A stretch of DNA of 64,000 nt from Hanleya hanleyi (GCA_036873755.1 JAVTVY010017520.1:1-64000); one strand, 5' to 3'; counted from the stretch's first letter, positions 46,306 through 57,924 are shown. Program-made: numbers and translations. The notes: a model not told the origin generated them from the sequence alone.

Positions 46306-47500
46306 TCCAAGCATTCCAACTAAAACAGGTCAACAACTCAGCAATCCAGAAGTAACCAACACAACACACCAGAAAAACATGTACATCAACTAAAACTTAT
46401 GCAACAAGCCGATTTCTTTCAAATAACCTAGAATACAGTATTCTTTTACTCGACTAAAAAGATCTTCTAAAGTAGCTGCTTGGTAAACAAAAATCTCTAA
46501 CAATCTTAAAATCTATACAGTCGATCAGAATATGTTTCACCGAGAGATTTTCGTGGCATGGAATACACCTTTGTGGCTGGCTTTTTCTTTAGTAAATGTT
46601 CGTGAGTTAATCGGGTATGGCCGATTCTACATCGCCTGATCATGGCTTGATCGAAACGTTTAATAAGGATAAATATATCCTACAGTTTGTTGAAACTCGT
46701 GAAGTTTGCTATTATCCACAGCATACCATAAACATTGAAACAACTTTCTCACATAAGCACAGATAGCGGGTCCGAAATCGCTATATGGGATTCCAACATG
46801 ATCAACCTCATTATCTAGGGCTGCCTTAGCCATTTCGTCAGCCTTAGTATTTCCTTTGGTGCCAACGTGACTAGGCAACGAACAAAACACAACATCACTC
46901 TGTTGATGAAATCTAGTATCATATAATTGTAGAATGTTCAAAATGTTGGGGTGAGATGAAGATTCATTCTCAAACGCTTGAAGGCATGACAGTGAATCTG
47001 AGAATATGACATATTGTTCCTCCTATAGTACAACACATATAAGGGAAGTGGGAAGAGGTGCCAACATACTGACTGCGTCACATGACTTCACAGAATAGTC
47101 TTCTGGTTAACCTATTCTAAAGCAGTGAAAATCGAACTTTAATTGGAAGTCGACAGGTTTTAGTTTCGGAATTAAAGGTAGTAGCACACGCTACTCTCTC
47201 ACCATCTTTAGAACCATCTTTATATATAACTTGATGCGATCTGTAGTTTTCTCTCAACAGACCAAATTCTTGTGTACACACGAGATGGCGCCTGTCTGCC
47301 TTTTTATATTTCGTCATTGCAATATCTACTTCTGGTCTGGCTAACTGCCATGGTGAGACTGGTAAGAGCTTGTTAGGTAAAATTTGACTAAGCTTATTAC
47401 CAGCAGCTGCAATGTGTTATTTCATACGAATTCCAAGTGGGTTTGGGATATCAACACCATCTATATGCTTACTAGCTGCAGTACCCATGCTCACATTTTA
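46306..47500 (-). pseudogene. LINE 3' end: RNase H domain and C-terminal region, interrupted
   Basis: On the minus strand: SPWQLARPEVDIAMTKYKK, then VIYKDGSKDGERVACAT (RNase H first strand, D of the active site), then, after an interruption, EEQYVIFSDSLSCLQAFENE and VVFCSLPSHVGTKGNTKADE (the SDS and LPSHVG..GNE.AD motifs), then IRRCRIGHTRLTHEHLL. This is the RNase H plus RIGHT.LTH tail typical of several non-LTR retrotransposons. Stops and frameshifts, for example near 47420, show it is dead. Confidence 0.75.
47029..47124 (-). repeat. satellite-monomer fragment inserted in the RNase H frame
   Basis: 'acaacacatataagggaagt', 'gggaagaggtgcc.acatac' and 'cagaatagtcttctggttaa' match part of the 509-bp monomer. 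The flanks read as adjoining RNase H segments, with about 20 residues apparently lost. So this piece was inserted or replaced sequence in the LINE. Confidence 0.75.
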
Positions 47501-47564
47501 ATAATTACGATTAATTATAACTATGAAAGTATCATGGGAAATTCTGAATAGAAACCCACAAGAT

Positions 47565-47830
47565 ATTTCCTGCAAGAGAGAAGCGGTCAGCAGTTTTCAA
47601 TGACGACCGCTATTTCTTTACAAAAGATCGTTATCAGTGACCAGTATACTTTATCCAAATGTATTACCAAGCCGTTTTCTAGAGTGTGATGTATCTGAGT
47701 CATGCTTTGATTGTGCTTGTTCATTTGAACACTATGGATTATTAAAGTCATGAAGTTTAAACGGCCCATTGTACAAGGTTTTAGCGAAATTAGACATAAG
47801 TTACGATACGTAGCTTCAGAGATCTTTATC
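47565..47830 (-). repeat. RT-element 3' region relic with damaged structured motif
   Basis: 'cctgcaagagagaagcggtcagcagttttcaatgac' matches 4763-4795. The motif at 47691-47796 keeps GTATCT, the loop 'gctttgatt' and 'taatttcgct', but the terminal hairpin is mismatched. Confidence 0.55.
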
Positions 47831-47834
47831 ACAG

Positions 47835-48710
47835 AATATCAGAAAATTATAATGCGGGCGTTTGGTAATATAACCTTGTTTGACAAGTTTCTTCAATTAT
47901 TTTCGATACTGTTGACTAACATCGTCACTAGATCCAGCAAATGCTGCCAGGCGAGATATGTTACGCGTGTTTTCAAAATCTGCGCGATTTTAAAATTGTG
48001 CTGTGTGTTTTTGAAATTTCAAGATTGCGCAAGTATTTAGAAATTGCGCAAGGAACAATTTTAAAATCGTACAAGTAACTTTTCGTGTTGAATTTCTTTT
48101 AGCAAAGGAATATTTGTAATCTGTTACTTAAGTTTTGAGTATTTTGTTCACACTGTCATGTGTTCAGCCCCGTGGGAGGTCAACTATGATCAACTGCAAC
48201 AGAGCGGGTGAACATGGAGGGACCTTCTCTGAAATTAGTGGGGCATATAGACCTTTACAAATCGTATAGGCTAACATCATCTGGAAATTCTGGAAGAAAA
48301 TGTTGACGCGAATATAAAGTTCTATACATGAGAATCTTTAGAAGAATAAAAATCTTTTTTGCACTCTTTAAAGGCATATACATCATATAAAGCACATGAA
48401 AATGTTTACAACCCAAGTTGAACACATATGTGAAAACACAGAACCCTTGAATCATTTTGAGAGTAAAGGGCGTTTCGTAGTTGACATATGGATACCCCCA
48501 TCCCCTTTCTCCACCTGTGAGAGACGACTTGATTCTAAATTATGTGAGAGCAATTGGTTTGTTAAATAAATTGTAAATGTATATACCAGTTCTTTAATAC
48601 GTTTTATCTGTCATGTTAGACATTAGATACATTGTTAACGTCTTTAGATATAATTTAATTTTGCTCGTCTCTATATAGATGACATATTGCTCTCAACGCG
48701 ACGTTAAATG

Positions 48711-48745
<35 letters not shown>

Positions 48746-49270
48746 GTAAACTACAAAAACTTGAAAATGGTAATTTTATAAGAACATGACCATTATATCT
48801 GGAAGCGCAATGTGATAGAATATGATATTCAAAAGTGAAAGAGCTCGCTTGGCCGTAAAAAAAATTGAGATAGCATAAGTATTTCAAAATCGCACAAGCA
48901 AATTTTCATACTGAATTTCTTTTAGCAAGGAACTATTTTAGAGTTTTTAGTATTTCGATCCCGCTGTCACGTGTTCAATGCATGTGGAGGTTACGGTTTC
49001 CATATACAAGTTGGGATAAACTGACACTCCAGCAAAACGTGACCATGGAGGATCACCGATTGAAATTAGAGAGAGTGAGATGATTAAAAGGCTAAGGTAT
49101 CAAACAGTTGATGGGAATTTCACTTTCTATGTGAACAGAAAGAATTAACTTCTAGGTAACATTTCAAATAGATGTAACTATCCATATTATTCCTTTCACA
49201 TTAAAGCATATTTCAAATTGCATTTAAATATTCTTATAACTCAGATATAAGCATTTGCTTCATCAAAAAG
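47835..49270. other. no gene; CT microsatellite at 48711-48745
   Basis: A (CT)n tract preceded on the left by 'gctctcaacgcgacgttaaatg', a shortened retroposon tail. The words 'aaatttcaagattgcgcaag' and 'caaaatcgcacaagca' recur at 48.0 and 48.9 kb with 'ctgtcaYgtgttca', suggesting two diverged copies of a repeat. Confidence 0.45.
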
Positions 49271-49284
49271 TTTATAAAACAGAG

Positions 49285-49345
49285 TGAATGGAATTTAACG
49301 TCGCTTTGATCAATATTTCAGCTATATCGTGACGAACCACCCAGC
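49285..49345 (-). repeat. retroposon 3' tail
   Basis: 'gaatttaacgtcgctttgat' and 'caatatttcagctatatcgt' match the tail family. The body on the minus strand upstream (49.35-49.57 kb) is not recognisable. Confidence 0.5.
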
Positions 49346-49349
49346 CAAA

Positions 49350-52260
49350 TTGCGTTCCTGCTACTTCAAAGAAAAAATCTTTGAAGCAGCATGGAACCAG
49401 ACACCCGCCATCCACCCTAAAAAAGCACCGAGGACAGCACACAAGACACAGACAGTGATTTACAGTGCTAGATATCACATTATCAAGTTCCTTTTGCTTC
49501 TCAGCAAAATGCATTGAAGCAACAAGAACTCGTGACCTTTGACCTAGTTGACCTTTGATAATACCATTACCTGGCATACTGATGCTGATTTTTAGATGAG
49601 AGTGACCTTAACATTTTACCGACGTGACCCAGCTATCCTGATTAAATTTAAGAGAAATCGGTCGATTAAATGAAAAGTAAATGAACTACATAAAGAAAGT
49701 CGGGAGTAGAAGTAGGGGAATGTGTATTCCATAGGACCCGGACTTCGCCAGCTATAGCTGACGTAACCCAAAAATGTATGTCTTCATGACTAAGTTTATA
49801 TTATCAGAATAAATATAGTAGAAGAATTGGTCTGCTCTATTTTAAAATATATATATTAATATATCTCGATCCTCTGGGAAAATGGCCTACGCCTAAGAGA
49901 TTGTGAATCTACAAATATGTTTTCGGGATTCTACAATCCGTTGTAGTCAGTTGGCTTATCTCACTCGTATCAGGTAGTTCGGTCGTGTTTACCGCAAGCA
50001 GATGAAGTTAATCTGTCAAAAATAAACAACAATAACATTGCCCGATTTTGGGCCGTTTCTCGCATTGATTAAGCCAGAGACCACCGACAGCTGCCTTTTT
50101 CTTGCACAATTATATCATGTCATACGGCGGTCACTTGAGATATGAATAGGATGATTAAACATTAGAGACATTACTAATACTTAAATTAAGGATTTCTTAG
50201 ATATTTTGGGGGCTGGTGTAATATTTTACGATATTTCTCCGTTTCTATACCACATACACAAATCATACTCAGATATTTCCCCGTCTCTATACGACGTACT
50301 TATTTCTCTACGATCATAGCGCACTAAATACCTGTAAAAGATATATCATCTGCTTGTCTTTTTGAGGAAACAGAACAGTTACGAATATGTTTCTAAAATA
50401 ATGATTCTTTTTTTTAATTTGGGTGGTATGGTAACATTTAAGTTATTGTTCTGACACAACGCCAGATAATCTGGTCTTGTTCATAGCAAACTTTAGTCCG
50501 ATCATTGATAAAAATGATGTATATGCTGACGAAGTGACGTATATGCTGACAAAGTCCTACCATTGTGGTAGTTTTTACCTCAAGTTAAATACAAATAGTT
50601 TGTCTAATTTCAAGCCTTTCTCTCATTGAATCAGACCTAGAGCTCGGACAACCGCCACTCTATTCTACACTCAGATCATATTCAGTACCTTTAATTTGAG
50701 ACATAATTTGTTCAATTTGATGGGGAGAATAGAAAAGTTGAACTTTTGACAAATTAATGTTATTTTAACGCGTTGAAATGCAACGCACAGACTTACAAGC
50801 TGACATCCGGACAGAAAATGCGTACATGGGCCTCCCTCTACACGGAAAGGTTTGTATGTATGCAGGCAAAAGTGATTACGAACACCTAAAGTAAACCACT
50901 TCTCATTTCTGGTCATTACTAACACTTGGTGTGGAGTTATTCAACCTATTGTCACGGCTGATGGCTTGCCAGTGTGAGGCTTGCAAGATGGACCAGAAGA
51001 TAGACCGGAAATGCTGTTGGTTGGTTAACTTGGCCAGACTCGACAAACTGGAAGTTGCAATCCCATAATCTGATAGGATAGTTGGTATTATGCCGCATTA
51101 CCCATTATTGTCGGGTTTGTATTCCGAGGATTGAATAGTATCCGGAAACCTTATAATACTGTCTAATGCATGTAAGAATAATGCTTTTATTTCAGACTAC
51201 CTGTCCATATATATGTACATGACATTTACTGTTTATGTAGATCTCACGTGCTCCCGAATAACATAGGATAGTAACAGAGAAATCGCCTTCACATCAAAAT
51301 TAAGAATTAAACTAATTAAAACGTTGTCACAAACCCCAATTCTTCTCTTGAAAGTAAACAATGTCTTTCACATGAGCTCTAGGGCTACACATACTTTCTC
51401 TATTCGCTGCTCCGATGTTTGTATCGGTATAGATTCGCCGTGAAATTGGCGCGTGTCAGATTCCTGTAACATGTATATGCGATAACGTATTAAACTGCGA
51501 CAGTACATGGGTGTCATGACAAATATTTCTTCAACTTAGATTGCAATTTATATTAAATGCAGCATACCTCTTTATGGAGAACGGGGCTGTGTTGTTGCAC
51601 AATGGGTAGCTAACTTCACTGTGCGGAAAGGAGAATGGGGGCTAGCTAGATCAATAGAAATATTAACAAGAATAGACTACGGTGATATGTAATTGTGTTT
51701 ACGGTTTAGACTGATATTTTCAGGAATTTCCCTCAGTCGTTTACTACTCTCGTGTTCCCATTCCTTTGTCTTTGACTATAAGGTACTGATATCGAATGAT
51801 TCAATGTATTTTTGTAACATCACAATAGATAAGTATATTGTTGTTGGACGAAGGATGAAGTCAACTTTTGGGAAAAAAAACTGATTTCTATACAACCTAC
51901 TGACATTTGCAGTGTGAGAAATGCCAAGGAACAATATGTTTTATAGTGGGCTGCAGTCAAAACTGGTCCGGTCTCCAAGATATGTAAAATGAACATTGAA
52001 ACATTTATGGAACAAACTTGATTTGTAAGCTCGCTATAGATGTGTACGTAACTCTGAAATATAACAGCATTCTTTCAATCAACAGCATGATTACAGGTAT
52101 AATAACAATTGACTACCTCCATCTCAACCATGCTCAACAACGGTTTACCATGTTCGACCGTAATGCACCGGTTCACTGAAGTGGTTCGATATCACACTTC
52201 TCCAACTGTTAAATATGTCTTATCATTGTCACTCAGAATAATTTTTGACCATGGTTATAC
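49350..52260. other. no recognisable feature
   Basis: AT-rich presumed intron or intergenic DNA between the two lectin exons. No splice-flanked frame was found. Confidence 0.45.
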
Positions 52261-52266
52261 CTATAA

Positions 52267-52546
52267 AACTTTCTATCCTATCTCCGGAACGACAAAAAAA
52301 TGAGAGCCCCGGGCTGAGGATCATGGATGAATTAAAAATGTCAGCCATGTTGGGTACCAGATAAGTGATGTTTTCCTCATTTTTATTAAATAGTCCTTCT
52401 TTTTACATTTACTGGAAGAACTTGACTCAACGGTATGGTGTGGTAAATATCAGGCCACTAGGTAAAGAGGTAAGAACAATAATTAGGGGAAGTCGAAATG
52501 CCCCCCCAGCCCTGGACAGGTCCCGAAAAGTCCAGACCAGATAGGG
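52267..52546 (-). mobile_element. internally deleted piggyBac-like MITE
   Basis: The minus strand starts 'ccctatctggtctggac' and ends at '...ttgtcgttccggagatagg'. It keeps the 'caccataccgttgagtcaag' area but lacks most of the middle of the full element. Confidence 0.6.
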
Positions 52547-52744
52547 GAAAATATAGTTTACCATTAATTGTCACTGAAACCTTGACGACAATGGTCTTTC
52601 TCGCGTGCTTGACTGTGGTGCAATATTTCAAAAGCGGACAAACATTGTCAGTCACGGTTGAAAGTATTGCTAACCATAGTATAATCATGATTTTTAACAC
52701 CTAAATTTGCATACGGGACTTTATAACGGACAGGGCATATTTGA

Positions 52745-52825
52745 TTTCTTGGGGTCGTGTGGACATGTCCACATGCTGGACATGTCCACATGCACACCAA
52801 CAATAAAAGCGTGGCTGGGATACAA
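52745..52825 (+). other. divergent structured-motif fragment
   Basis: 'ggggtcgtgtggacatgtcc' leads to a duplicated 'ggacatgtccacatg' and then 'caataaaagcgtggctgggatac'. The 3' arm of the motif is recognisable and the middle hairpin is replaced by an internal repeat. Confidence 0.4.
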
Positions 52826-53300
52826 ATTATCACAGGGATCAGTTTTCGGAAATATTCATTCGACACATTTGCCTACGGGGTCATATGCCTTGTTATTAAT
52901 ACACCCGCATCTTTTCTCACTATTTCTGTTATGTTGCCTTTAATTCGGTTAGCTAACGACATATTTTACTTCAGATTGAAAAACTTGCAAAATCTTATTC
53001 CATATGTGCAGCATTTATCGCCACTAAATTTCACTCCGATGCCGTTAAAATGCTAATAATGTATGTTCACCACGCTTCAGATATGTAAACAAACTATCAT
53101 ATCAACTGTGCATGTATTTAATCAAATAATTGCCCTATGTTTGTAACTATATATCACGCTTTCTCTAATGAATAATATAGATGATCAAAACAATAATTTA
53201 TCAGAAATCTTCAACCAGCTTTCGTGAGCATAAAAAAGGAAATTGTGATCATAAAGGCGGAACATTTTACAAAAAAGCTCAGAAAACACACCAAACTTAC

Positions 53301-53459
53301 TTTGTCTGCTCGATAAATTGGACCAGATCATTATAATCCTCAGATGTGGGAACCGTCACTAATTCCTGGCCTAAAGCCTCACAGTTCAAGCGCGAATCAG
53401 TCCAACTCCGTTTTGTGTCCTGCCAGGAAAACAATTTCACACTGTAAACCGGGTTGTTA
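53301..53459 (-). CDS. C-type lectin domain, N-terminal exon
   Basis: The minus-strand exon is read from acceptor tactttctCAG to donor CAAA|GTAAGT. It encodes NNPVYSVKLFSWQDTKRSW, then DSRLNCEALGQELVTVPTSE and DLVQFIEQT. This is the first half of a C-type lectin domain: SW..SR..C...G..LV...S..... The phase-2 donor joins to the exon at 45923 to give EQT-N-VDKYLWIGL, in frame; the two together are about 128 residues, a normal domain length. The intron would be about 7.4 kb. The open frame extends to an ATG at 53518, so a longer first exon is possible, but no good signal peptide is visible. Confidence 0.78.
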
Positions 53460-53519
53460 CTGAGAAAGTACTTGCATAAAATTGCCCAGTTTAGTAAATT
53501 CCACACAGATGACCTCATG

Positions 53520-54405
53520 TTCAGAAATTATATAGATATAGGTATGTAAGCAAACGCTCAGAGCACAATCTACAATTATTTTTGACGTTAGTTTCTAGTA
53601 TCTAAACTCACAGAAATGAATGTCATCATCGAGTGTACTATTTATTTCAGATTTAAAATGAGTATCGACCATGTCAACTTATGTAGAGCCGAAGTGCTCA
53701 GCGTAAGTATTATCAGGATAGTATTGAGCTATTCATCCAAACAACTCCAGTCGTACTGATATTGACCCATTGTCATTGTTCTCACTTACTCAGCGATATA
53801 AGGCGATATTTGTCTGTATAAAGATTTGGTTGGATACGGCAGAATGGTCGTACGTCCTTAACCCCTACTTCTGTCATGATATCCAGTGTTGGATATTGGA
53901 AATCCCACAGTGATACACGTCGCGCGGAACATAAGATTGACACGTTTATTTGCTTTATGAGAGACACTCAACAAGAAAATAAACTGTTCAACAGAGGAAG
54001 GCAGAAAATATCAATAGGATTGAGGTTCTGCCTTAAACATACGGGTTTTTTTTCAATTAAACTATATTAATTTATAACTATTGTATTTGATAGTTCTATA
54101 TGCTTCTAGCATTAGAAAGAATTTCGTTACAAATACAATTCTGCTGGTTACCAGAGAACGCATATTCAGTAATATGGATATATGGTGTCCGACGCATTGG
54201 GTCCACAGTTATTTTTTATTTACCAGGAACTATTAATTTATATACATGTAAACTAAAAATACGAAGCAGATATTCCACAATGTTTTTTAGAAATAACCCG
54301 AATATAGAAATGTTTCGGTCTCTCAACATATTGCATCAGACACAGGGAAATTACCAAACGCGTTTCAAAATATAGCCCTTTCTGAAAGAAGTGCAGTACG
54401 GAGAC
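53520..54405. other. no recognisable feature
   Basis: AT-rich. Short plus-strand ORFs near 53.9 and 54.1-54.4 kb are unsupported. Confidence 0.45.
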
Positions 54406-54415
54406 ATTTCTGTTC

Positions 54416-54525
54416 TGTTTCGACCCCCACCCCTAATATTTTTCTGATTCCACACTATACCCTTGGGTCAAACGCTAAGTAAATGCAAAGAATCAAGATG
54501 GTCGCACTGGTGACGTCATAGTGAC
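54416..54525 (+). mobile_element. piggyBac-like MITE fragment
   Basis: 'taatatttttctgattccac', 'actatacccttgggtcaaac' and 'gatggtcgcactggtgacgt' match the MITE interior. It ends abruptly where the RT C-terminal sequence begins. Confidence 0.6.
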
Positions 54526-54594
54526 GATACATATCGCATGCTGATAGCAAAATACGAACGTAGCGTGCAAGATCTATGGCGCTACGTTTCGTAA
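54526..54594 (+). pseudogene. RT C-terminal fragment, copy 2
   Basis: Reads TYRMLIAKYERSVQDLWRYV and then stop TAA at 54592, the same peptide as 5098-5010 with two amino-acid changes. It is truncated at its 5' side by the MITE fragment. Confidence 0.5.
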
Positions 54595-54990
54595 CTTGTG
54601 TCTAATTCCGCTTAACCCGGGGCTAGGGGCCGTATGAACCCATGTACTTCAAGATCCTCATGGTACTCATATGAACAGTCACAATCAAAGCGTGACTGAG
54701 ATACATCTTTTTTTTAGATGACGACTCTATAACGAATATTATGGATTAAGAATACTGATCAGCGATACGGATTTGATATTTTTGGAACATCATGATGTCT
54801 TGCCGGCATCATTGAAAACTGTTGACCGCTTCTCTCTTGCAGGAAACAAGCCTATGTTTGTGTATACTATGATTGTCTTTTTGAATTTGGTGCTAATACT
54901 GTTATGTGGAAAATGGAATAGGTCTTTGGATTATGGACGCGGATATTCTCTAATGGACGACGGCTGGATTATGAATGACGGACTAGACGC
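54595..54990 (+). repeat. 3' region of the RT element, copy 2
   Basis: Follows the RT stop. It contains the structured motif and then the same series of words as 4900-4620 (reverse strand), ending 'ggacgacggctggattatga'. Confidence 0.65.
54598..54704 (+). other. ribozyme-like structured motif, RT-element copy 2
   Basis: Closing stem GTGTCT (54598-54603) with AGATAC (54699-54704). Middle hairpin GTATGA (54632-54637) with TCATAT (54667-54672). Terminal hairpin CAGTCAC (54676-54682) with GTGACTG (54692-54698), loop aatcaaagc. Compared with the satellite form, two pairs in each of the middle and terminal hairpins have changed on both sides. Confidence 0.55.
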
Positions 54991-55448
54991 TTGTAATTCA
55001 TCTCTTGCATATCGTTCCAATTGGATCCTCCTGACCTTCCCTAGGCGATAGATGCTGCGCTCTTGAGGAATGAAAATAGATGTGGGAGACCCGAACCATT
55101 CAGTGGATCGGCCGAAACATCATGTGCGGACTCCACGTGACACTGGTTGAAAGAAGGATATGATCTCTACTCTCGAAATTTATGAACAGTAAGACTCTTC
55201 AGATGTGTAGACCATATCGCTGTGAATTCACTAAGAAATCTAAGAAATGTCAGACTATGGTTTTTTGCAATGATGGTGGTGTTATGTTACTAAGAGATTT
55301 TGTTAGAAGTGTTTACAAAGTGCCCGAGTCTAGAAAACTTGAAGAGTTATTTTTGACCCGTGTACCACATACGGAGACCATTTACGAGAACTGACAAACC
55401 AATGCAGAAAATATGGTGGCCGATAAGGGACATCGCTAGGTATGTGGT

Positions 55449-55876
55449 TTGGTAACACGAAGGCAGGATGCGAAGCACGAAGGCAGGATGCGAAGCGCGA
55501 AGTCCAAACACGAAGGCAGGATGCGAAGTGCGAAGGCAGGATGCGAAGTGCGAAGGCAGGATGCGAAGCGCGAAGACAGGATGCGAAGCGCGAAGGCAGG
55601 ATGCGAAGCGCGAAGGCAGGATGCGAAGCGCGAAGTCCAAACACGACTTCGCGCTTCGCATCCTGCCTTCGTGTTTGGACTTCGCGCTTCGCATCCTGCC
55701 TTCGTGTTTGGACTTCGCGCATCCTGCCTTCGCGCTTCGCATCCTGCCTTCGTGTTTGAACTTCGCGCTTCGCATCCTGCCTTCGCGCTTCGCATCCTGC
55801 CTTCGTGTTTGGACTTCACGCTTCGCATCCTGCCTTCGTGTTTGGACTTCGCGCTTCGCATCCTGCCTTCGTGTTA
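55449..55876. repeat. left arm repeats, themselves folded back at ~55644
   Basis: Units of cgaaggcaggatgcgaagcg, some followed by cgaagtccaaaca, run forward to about 55643 and then in reverse complement to 55876. The array is therefore a palindrome about 430 bp long. All ORFs through it, on six frames, are artefacts of its high GC and lack of stops. Confidence 0.85.
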
Positions 55877-55879
55877 CCA

Positions 55880-56630
55880 AAGCCCACCCAACCACCCGCG
55901 TTTTAAGTATATACCCAAGTCTTAAGTATATACCCAAGTATTTTTTAACATACATGTATATCACCAAGTTGAAATTTTCCAGTATTCTTAATGCTGAGAG
56001 ATTTTGTTACCGACAACTGATTGATTTAGTCAAATTTATTATCAAGGCTGGGGATTTAAAAAATTTGATCCTTTATTTTTTCCTGTTTAGTTTTAATTTT
56101 GCGTCCAACTTCATTTGTCGTCCTCCATATTTTGTAATCATATTCTGGTCCTGTGATACAATTATATATACCAGTATTTAATATGTTAAGTTTCTGTGAT
56201 ACAGTATGATATGTAATACTATTATGCTTGGTTTCTGTGAAACATTTATTGTATGTTTTCCAATCTTATGTAAAATTTCCGACCATATTATTATTGTATA
56301 GCAGATGTCGTGATTGATATGAAGAATTTCCGACGATATATCCGACGTTAAAATATTAACGGATGACGCTGTCTTCAATAAAATCGAGCATAAATGAACT
56401 ATACTTTGAATCAAGAAAATCAGCGATTTTGACTGTATCGAGTGACGAAATGGTTCCGGTAATAAAGAAAGACTGGTCTTGTACTCGTGTATCTAAGCAT
56501 ATACAGACTTTATTCTTCATGTAAACCATCCCGACGAGAAAGGCGACTATACTCTGATCTCGGCATTGGTAAATAAAATAATTCAAATGGCGGCCTGGCC
56601 TCGCTTTCATCGGGTCATGCGCAGCGGCAC
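55880..56630. other. core of foldback-like element 2
   Basis: AT-rich and unlike the arms. A direct repeat 'ttaagtatatacccaagt' occurs twice at 55902-55940. A minus-strand open stretch at about 56370-56620 reads GMVYMKNKVCICLDTRVQDQ. No transposase or host domain is recognised. Confidence 0.4.
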
Positions 56631-56636
56631 TTGTTT

Positions 56637-56940
56637 TGACCTGCCTTCGTGTTTGGACTTCGCGCTTCGCATCCTGCCTTCGCACTTCGCATCCTGCCTT
56701 CGTGTTTGGACTTCGCACTTCGCATCCTGCCTTCGTGTTTGGACTTCGCGCTTCGCATCCTGCCTTCGCGCTTCGCATCCTGCATTCGTGTTTGAACTTT
56801 GCACTACGCATCCTGCCTTCGCGCTTCGCATCCTGCCTTCGTGTTTGGACTTCGCGCTTCGCATCCTGCCTTCGCACTTCGCATCCTGGCTTCGTGTTTG
56901 GACTTCGCGCTTCGCATCCTGCCTTCGTGTTACCAAACCA
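56637..56940 (-). repeat. right arm repeats
   Basis: Inverted copies of the ~22-bp unit (cgcttcgcatcctgccttcg) interspersed with 'tgtttggacttcg'. Confidence 0.85.
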
Positions 56941-56999
56941 CATACCTGAAACAATGCAGCGATGTCCCTTATCGGCCACCATAAGAAAACGAGTTCAAA

Positions 57000-57915
57000 G
57001 ATCGGACGTGTTGAACATATTTTGTAAACATTTAGAAAACCCACAAGATCATATGCAGAGCCCGAAAAATTCCAATCTTAATTCCGGAAATATTTCAGTA
57101 AAATTAAAATTTCCATGTTCCATATCCTGTCTCGCAATGGTGATATTTGGTGGGTAATTTCTGTATTCTTAAATTTTACAAATCGTGAATTCTTCAGAAA
57201 AAATGATTTAATGAAGATATGCACGGGTAGTGATATAAATTCTCTGAATTGTGTTTGTTGAGAATCTCCAAATTGATGTTACGTTACGTGGGCTTAAATT
57301 GATTTTGAAGGTTGGTACGACTATCGGCTCGATGACCATGCATTTGAAAGGTGCTTTGGAAAATGTAACACCGAAGTGGTCATCAGGATCTGCCTGCATC
57401 AGCAAGTATTTCTTTCACTATCCATTGTTTGTCACAAATGATTACTGCGGAATTGAGCTAAATGAATAGTCCGATCGAGGCTGAACATATCAGTTTCGAT
57501 GAGAGCTGGAAAACCGCATGTTATTTTCGCAGTATTTATCTTTTGCAGCTCGCGAATCGTATCTGTTCACTAGAAACTGATGAAGATAGTAAAAACTCCT
57601 TTTGGTCAGAAAAATACACCAGAAGATATAAATCAAAATTTGTATCCAGTTTCTAAGTTTAATACAAGAGGAGCGTGATTCCCACAATATTAGCGAGAAG
57701 CATTTTGTAGACCAATATTCCGACATATATGTGTTCATGTCATCATCCGGAATGGTGGTATACAACAAGTTCCATGGATTTATATAAGTTGTACAGAACA
57801 TTAAACAATTATCAATCAGGAAGACATACTGTACAGTGAGTAGTAGTGTTTTAACGAATGAAACTGATCAAAATGGGTGCTCACTGGAAATAATAATGGA
57901 ATGGATTGAATGAAT
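57000..57915. other. no confident gene
   Basis: Plus-strand ORFs at 57251-57469 and 57462-57656 overlap slightly and have plausible composition, but I recognise no domain and see no clear splice boundaries. Confidence 0.4.
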
Positions 57916-57924
57916 GAATGAATT

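Larger units (their letters stand above)
55412..56983. mobile_element. foldback-like element 2 with AGAAAA target duplication
   Basis: The ends TATGGTGGCCGATAAGGGAC and its inverse are at 55412 and 56983. Direct repeats AGAAAA flank it (55406-55411 and 56984-56989). Both arms pass through a shared 'ggtatgtggtttggtaacac' word into ~22-bp repeats of cgaaggcaggatgcgaagcg, direct at the left and inverted at the right. The left arm lacks 10 bp (gcattgtttc) present in the right. Confidence 0.7.

Noticed and set aside
55330..57157. Long overlapping ORFs on both strands at 55.3-57.1 kb
   Set aside because: They run through GC-rich inverted tandem repeats without stops in any frame, giving Arg/Ala/Ser/Cys artefact peptides.
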